64,000 bases of DNA, taken from positions 41,479-105,478 of the forward strand of contig JACKBU010000015.1 in the NCBI GenBank assembly GCA_020634395.1, given 5' to 3'. Every line of letters begins with the position of its first letter. Position 1 is the first letter of the stretch. The notes under the pieces are model-generated. The model had not been told where the DNA came from and searched no databases. It saw nothing but the letters and a program-made list of their open reading frames with translations. Positions 63,519 to 64,000 of this stretch are shown piece by piece. The position numbers and the translations under genes were made by a program. Source of the DNA: Ardenticatenaceae bacterium (lineage in GTDB: Bacteria; Chloroflexota; Anaerolineae; Promineifilales; Promineifilaceae).

Positions 63519-64000
63519 TTATCTACCGTTTACGACCCCTATCTCATAACAGCCATGGACATTGTTTGCCTCGTCCGCTTCGCTGCCCTGGGCCGGTACG
63601 CTGTCGTCTGTATCCACCTGCGCCCATAGACGATACGGCCCGGCGGCGCTAAAGGTGTGGAGGCCCGTCAGCGTCAGGCTGGCTCCGGCGGCCATCTGGC
63701 TGCCCTGAATCGGCCATGACAACGTTCCTGCCTGGAACAGCGGCGGCGGTTCCAGGGCTGGATTGACGTAGAAATCGACGAAAAAGTTGTTGCCGGGGGC
63801 CACCGCCTGCTGACCCTGGTTCATAATCGTCACCTGGACCACGGCCGTTTCTCCCATGTGCACCGTGGCCGGGATCAGGCGCAAATCAGTCACCACCAGG
63901 TCAATGCCGGCCGGGTTCCCGGGCACGTAGGGCGTCAGGATGCAGGCGAGTGGTACGGCCGTGGCCGTAGGCGCGGGTGTTGGCGTAGGTGGAGGTGGTG
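63519..64000 (-). CDS. CARDB-domain surface protein, C-terminal part (5' end outside window)
   Basis: The minus-strand frame is open to the right edge, so the start is beyond the window. From the edge it reads a Pro/Thr linker (PPPPTPTPAPTATAV), then ACILTPYVPG, then a CARDB-like beta domain (DLVVTDLRLIPATVHMGE, VQVTIMNQGQQAVAPG). It ends with DEANNVHGCYEIGVVNGR and lacks the LPLIFRN-type tail. Such domains mediate cell-surface adhesion or assembly. Confidence 0.8.
   Translation of the reverse strand, partial: PPPPTPTPAPTATAVPLACILTPYVPGNPAGIDLVVTDLRLIPATVHMGETAVVQVTIMNQGQQAVAPGNNFFVDFYVNPALEPPPLFQAGTLSWPIQGSQMAAGASLTLTGLHTFSAAGPYRLWAQVDTDDSVPAQGSEADEANNVHGCYEIGVVNGR

Overview
The window looks like a chromosomal segment of a Chloroflexota bacterium, probably class Anaerolineae. 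This is inferred from gene content and style: a giant secreted repeat protein ending in a hydrophobic LPLIFRN-type tail, Thr-Pro-rich lipoprotein linkers, three very large ATPase-type LuxR regulators, and many small DinB, SnoaL and GNAT genes. The octamer palindrome ACGGCCGT occurs about 90 times by my hand count against 1-2 expected by chance. It lies in genes and between them and behaves like a genome signature. No rRNA, tRNA or CRISPR array was seen.

Layout. 0-5.3 kb: 3' part of a secreted multidomain surface protein. 5.3-7.7 kb: a DinB-like gene, a broken HNH endonuclease gene and small ORFs. 7.7-24.1 kb: a defence locus, made of a giant YprA/DruE-type helicase with DUF1998 and a C-terminal nuclease domain, a PD-(D/E)xK nuclease, a small unknown protein, a SNF2 helicase resembling DISARM DrmD, a uracil-DNA-glycosylase-like protein, a reverse-strand MazF-type toxin-antitoxin pair, and a very large PglX/DrmMI-like adenine methylase. 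24.2-28.5 kb: a UPF0175/DUF3368 toxin-antitoxin pair, a UvrD-type helicase with a RelE-like N-terminus, and decayed genes. 28.9-33.4 kb: a TetR-controlled ABC-2 export operon. 33.8-44.3 kb: a lipoprotein, small membrane proteins, a MalT-like LuxR regulator, an apbE remnant, and an ECF sigma factor coupled to a FecR/DUF5666 membrane protein. 44.3-53.9 kb: a transposase remnant, a PQQ-type beta-propeller protein, a GNAT enzyme, a zinc ribbon, a SnoaL-like protein, a second large LuxR regulator, an XRE/membrane pair and an esterase. 54-58.3 kb: a minus-strand run of small genes (two S51 peptidases, two DinB-like proteins, a DHFR-like protein, DUF2200, an Imm-5-like protein). 58.8-63.4 kb: a third LuxR regulator followed by a SnoaL-like protein and a flavoprotein monooxygenase. 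The window ends in a CARDB-domain surface protein running off the edge.

The main point of interest is the 7.7-24.1 kb locus. It joins a Druantia-like helicase to the SNF2 helicase and adenine methylase typical of class 1 DISARM, and it lacks separate DrmB and DrmC. From memory this matches the recently proposed ARMADA (DISARM-related) class. Its methylase gene carries an N-terminal single-base frameshift, several palindromic inserts that all keep the frame open, a 21-bp minisatellite, and a nested gene for an S23/IVP-type four-helix-bundle protein like those in 23S rRNA intervening sequences. Whether the methylase is active, phase-variable or decaying is the main open question.
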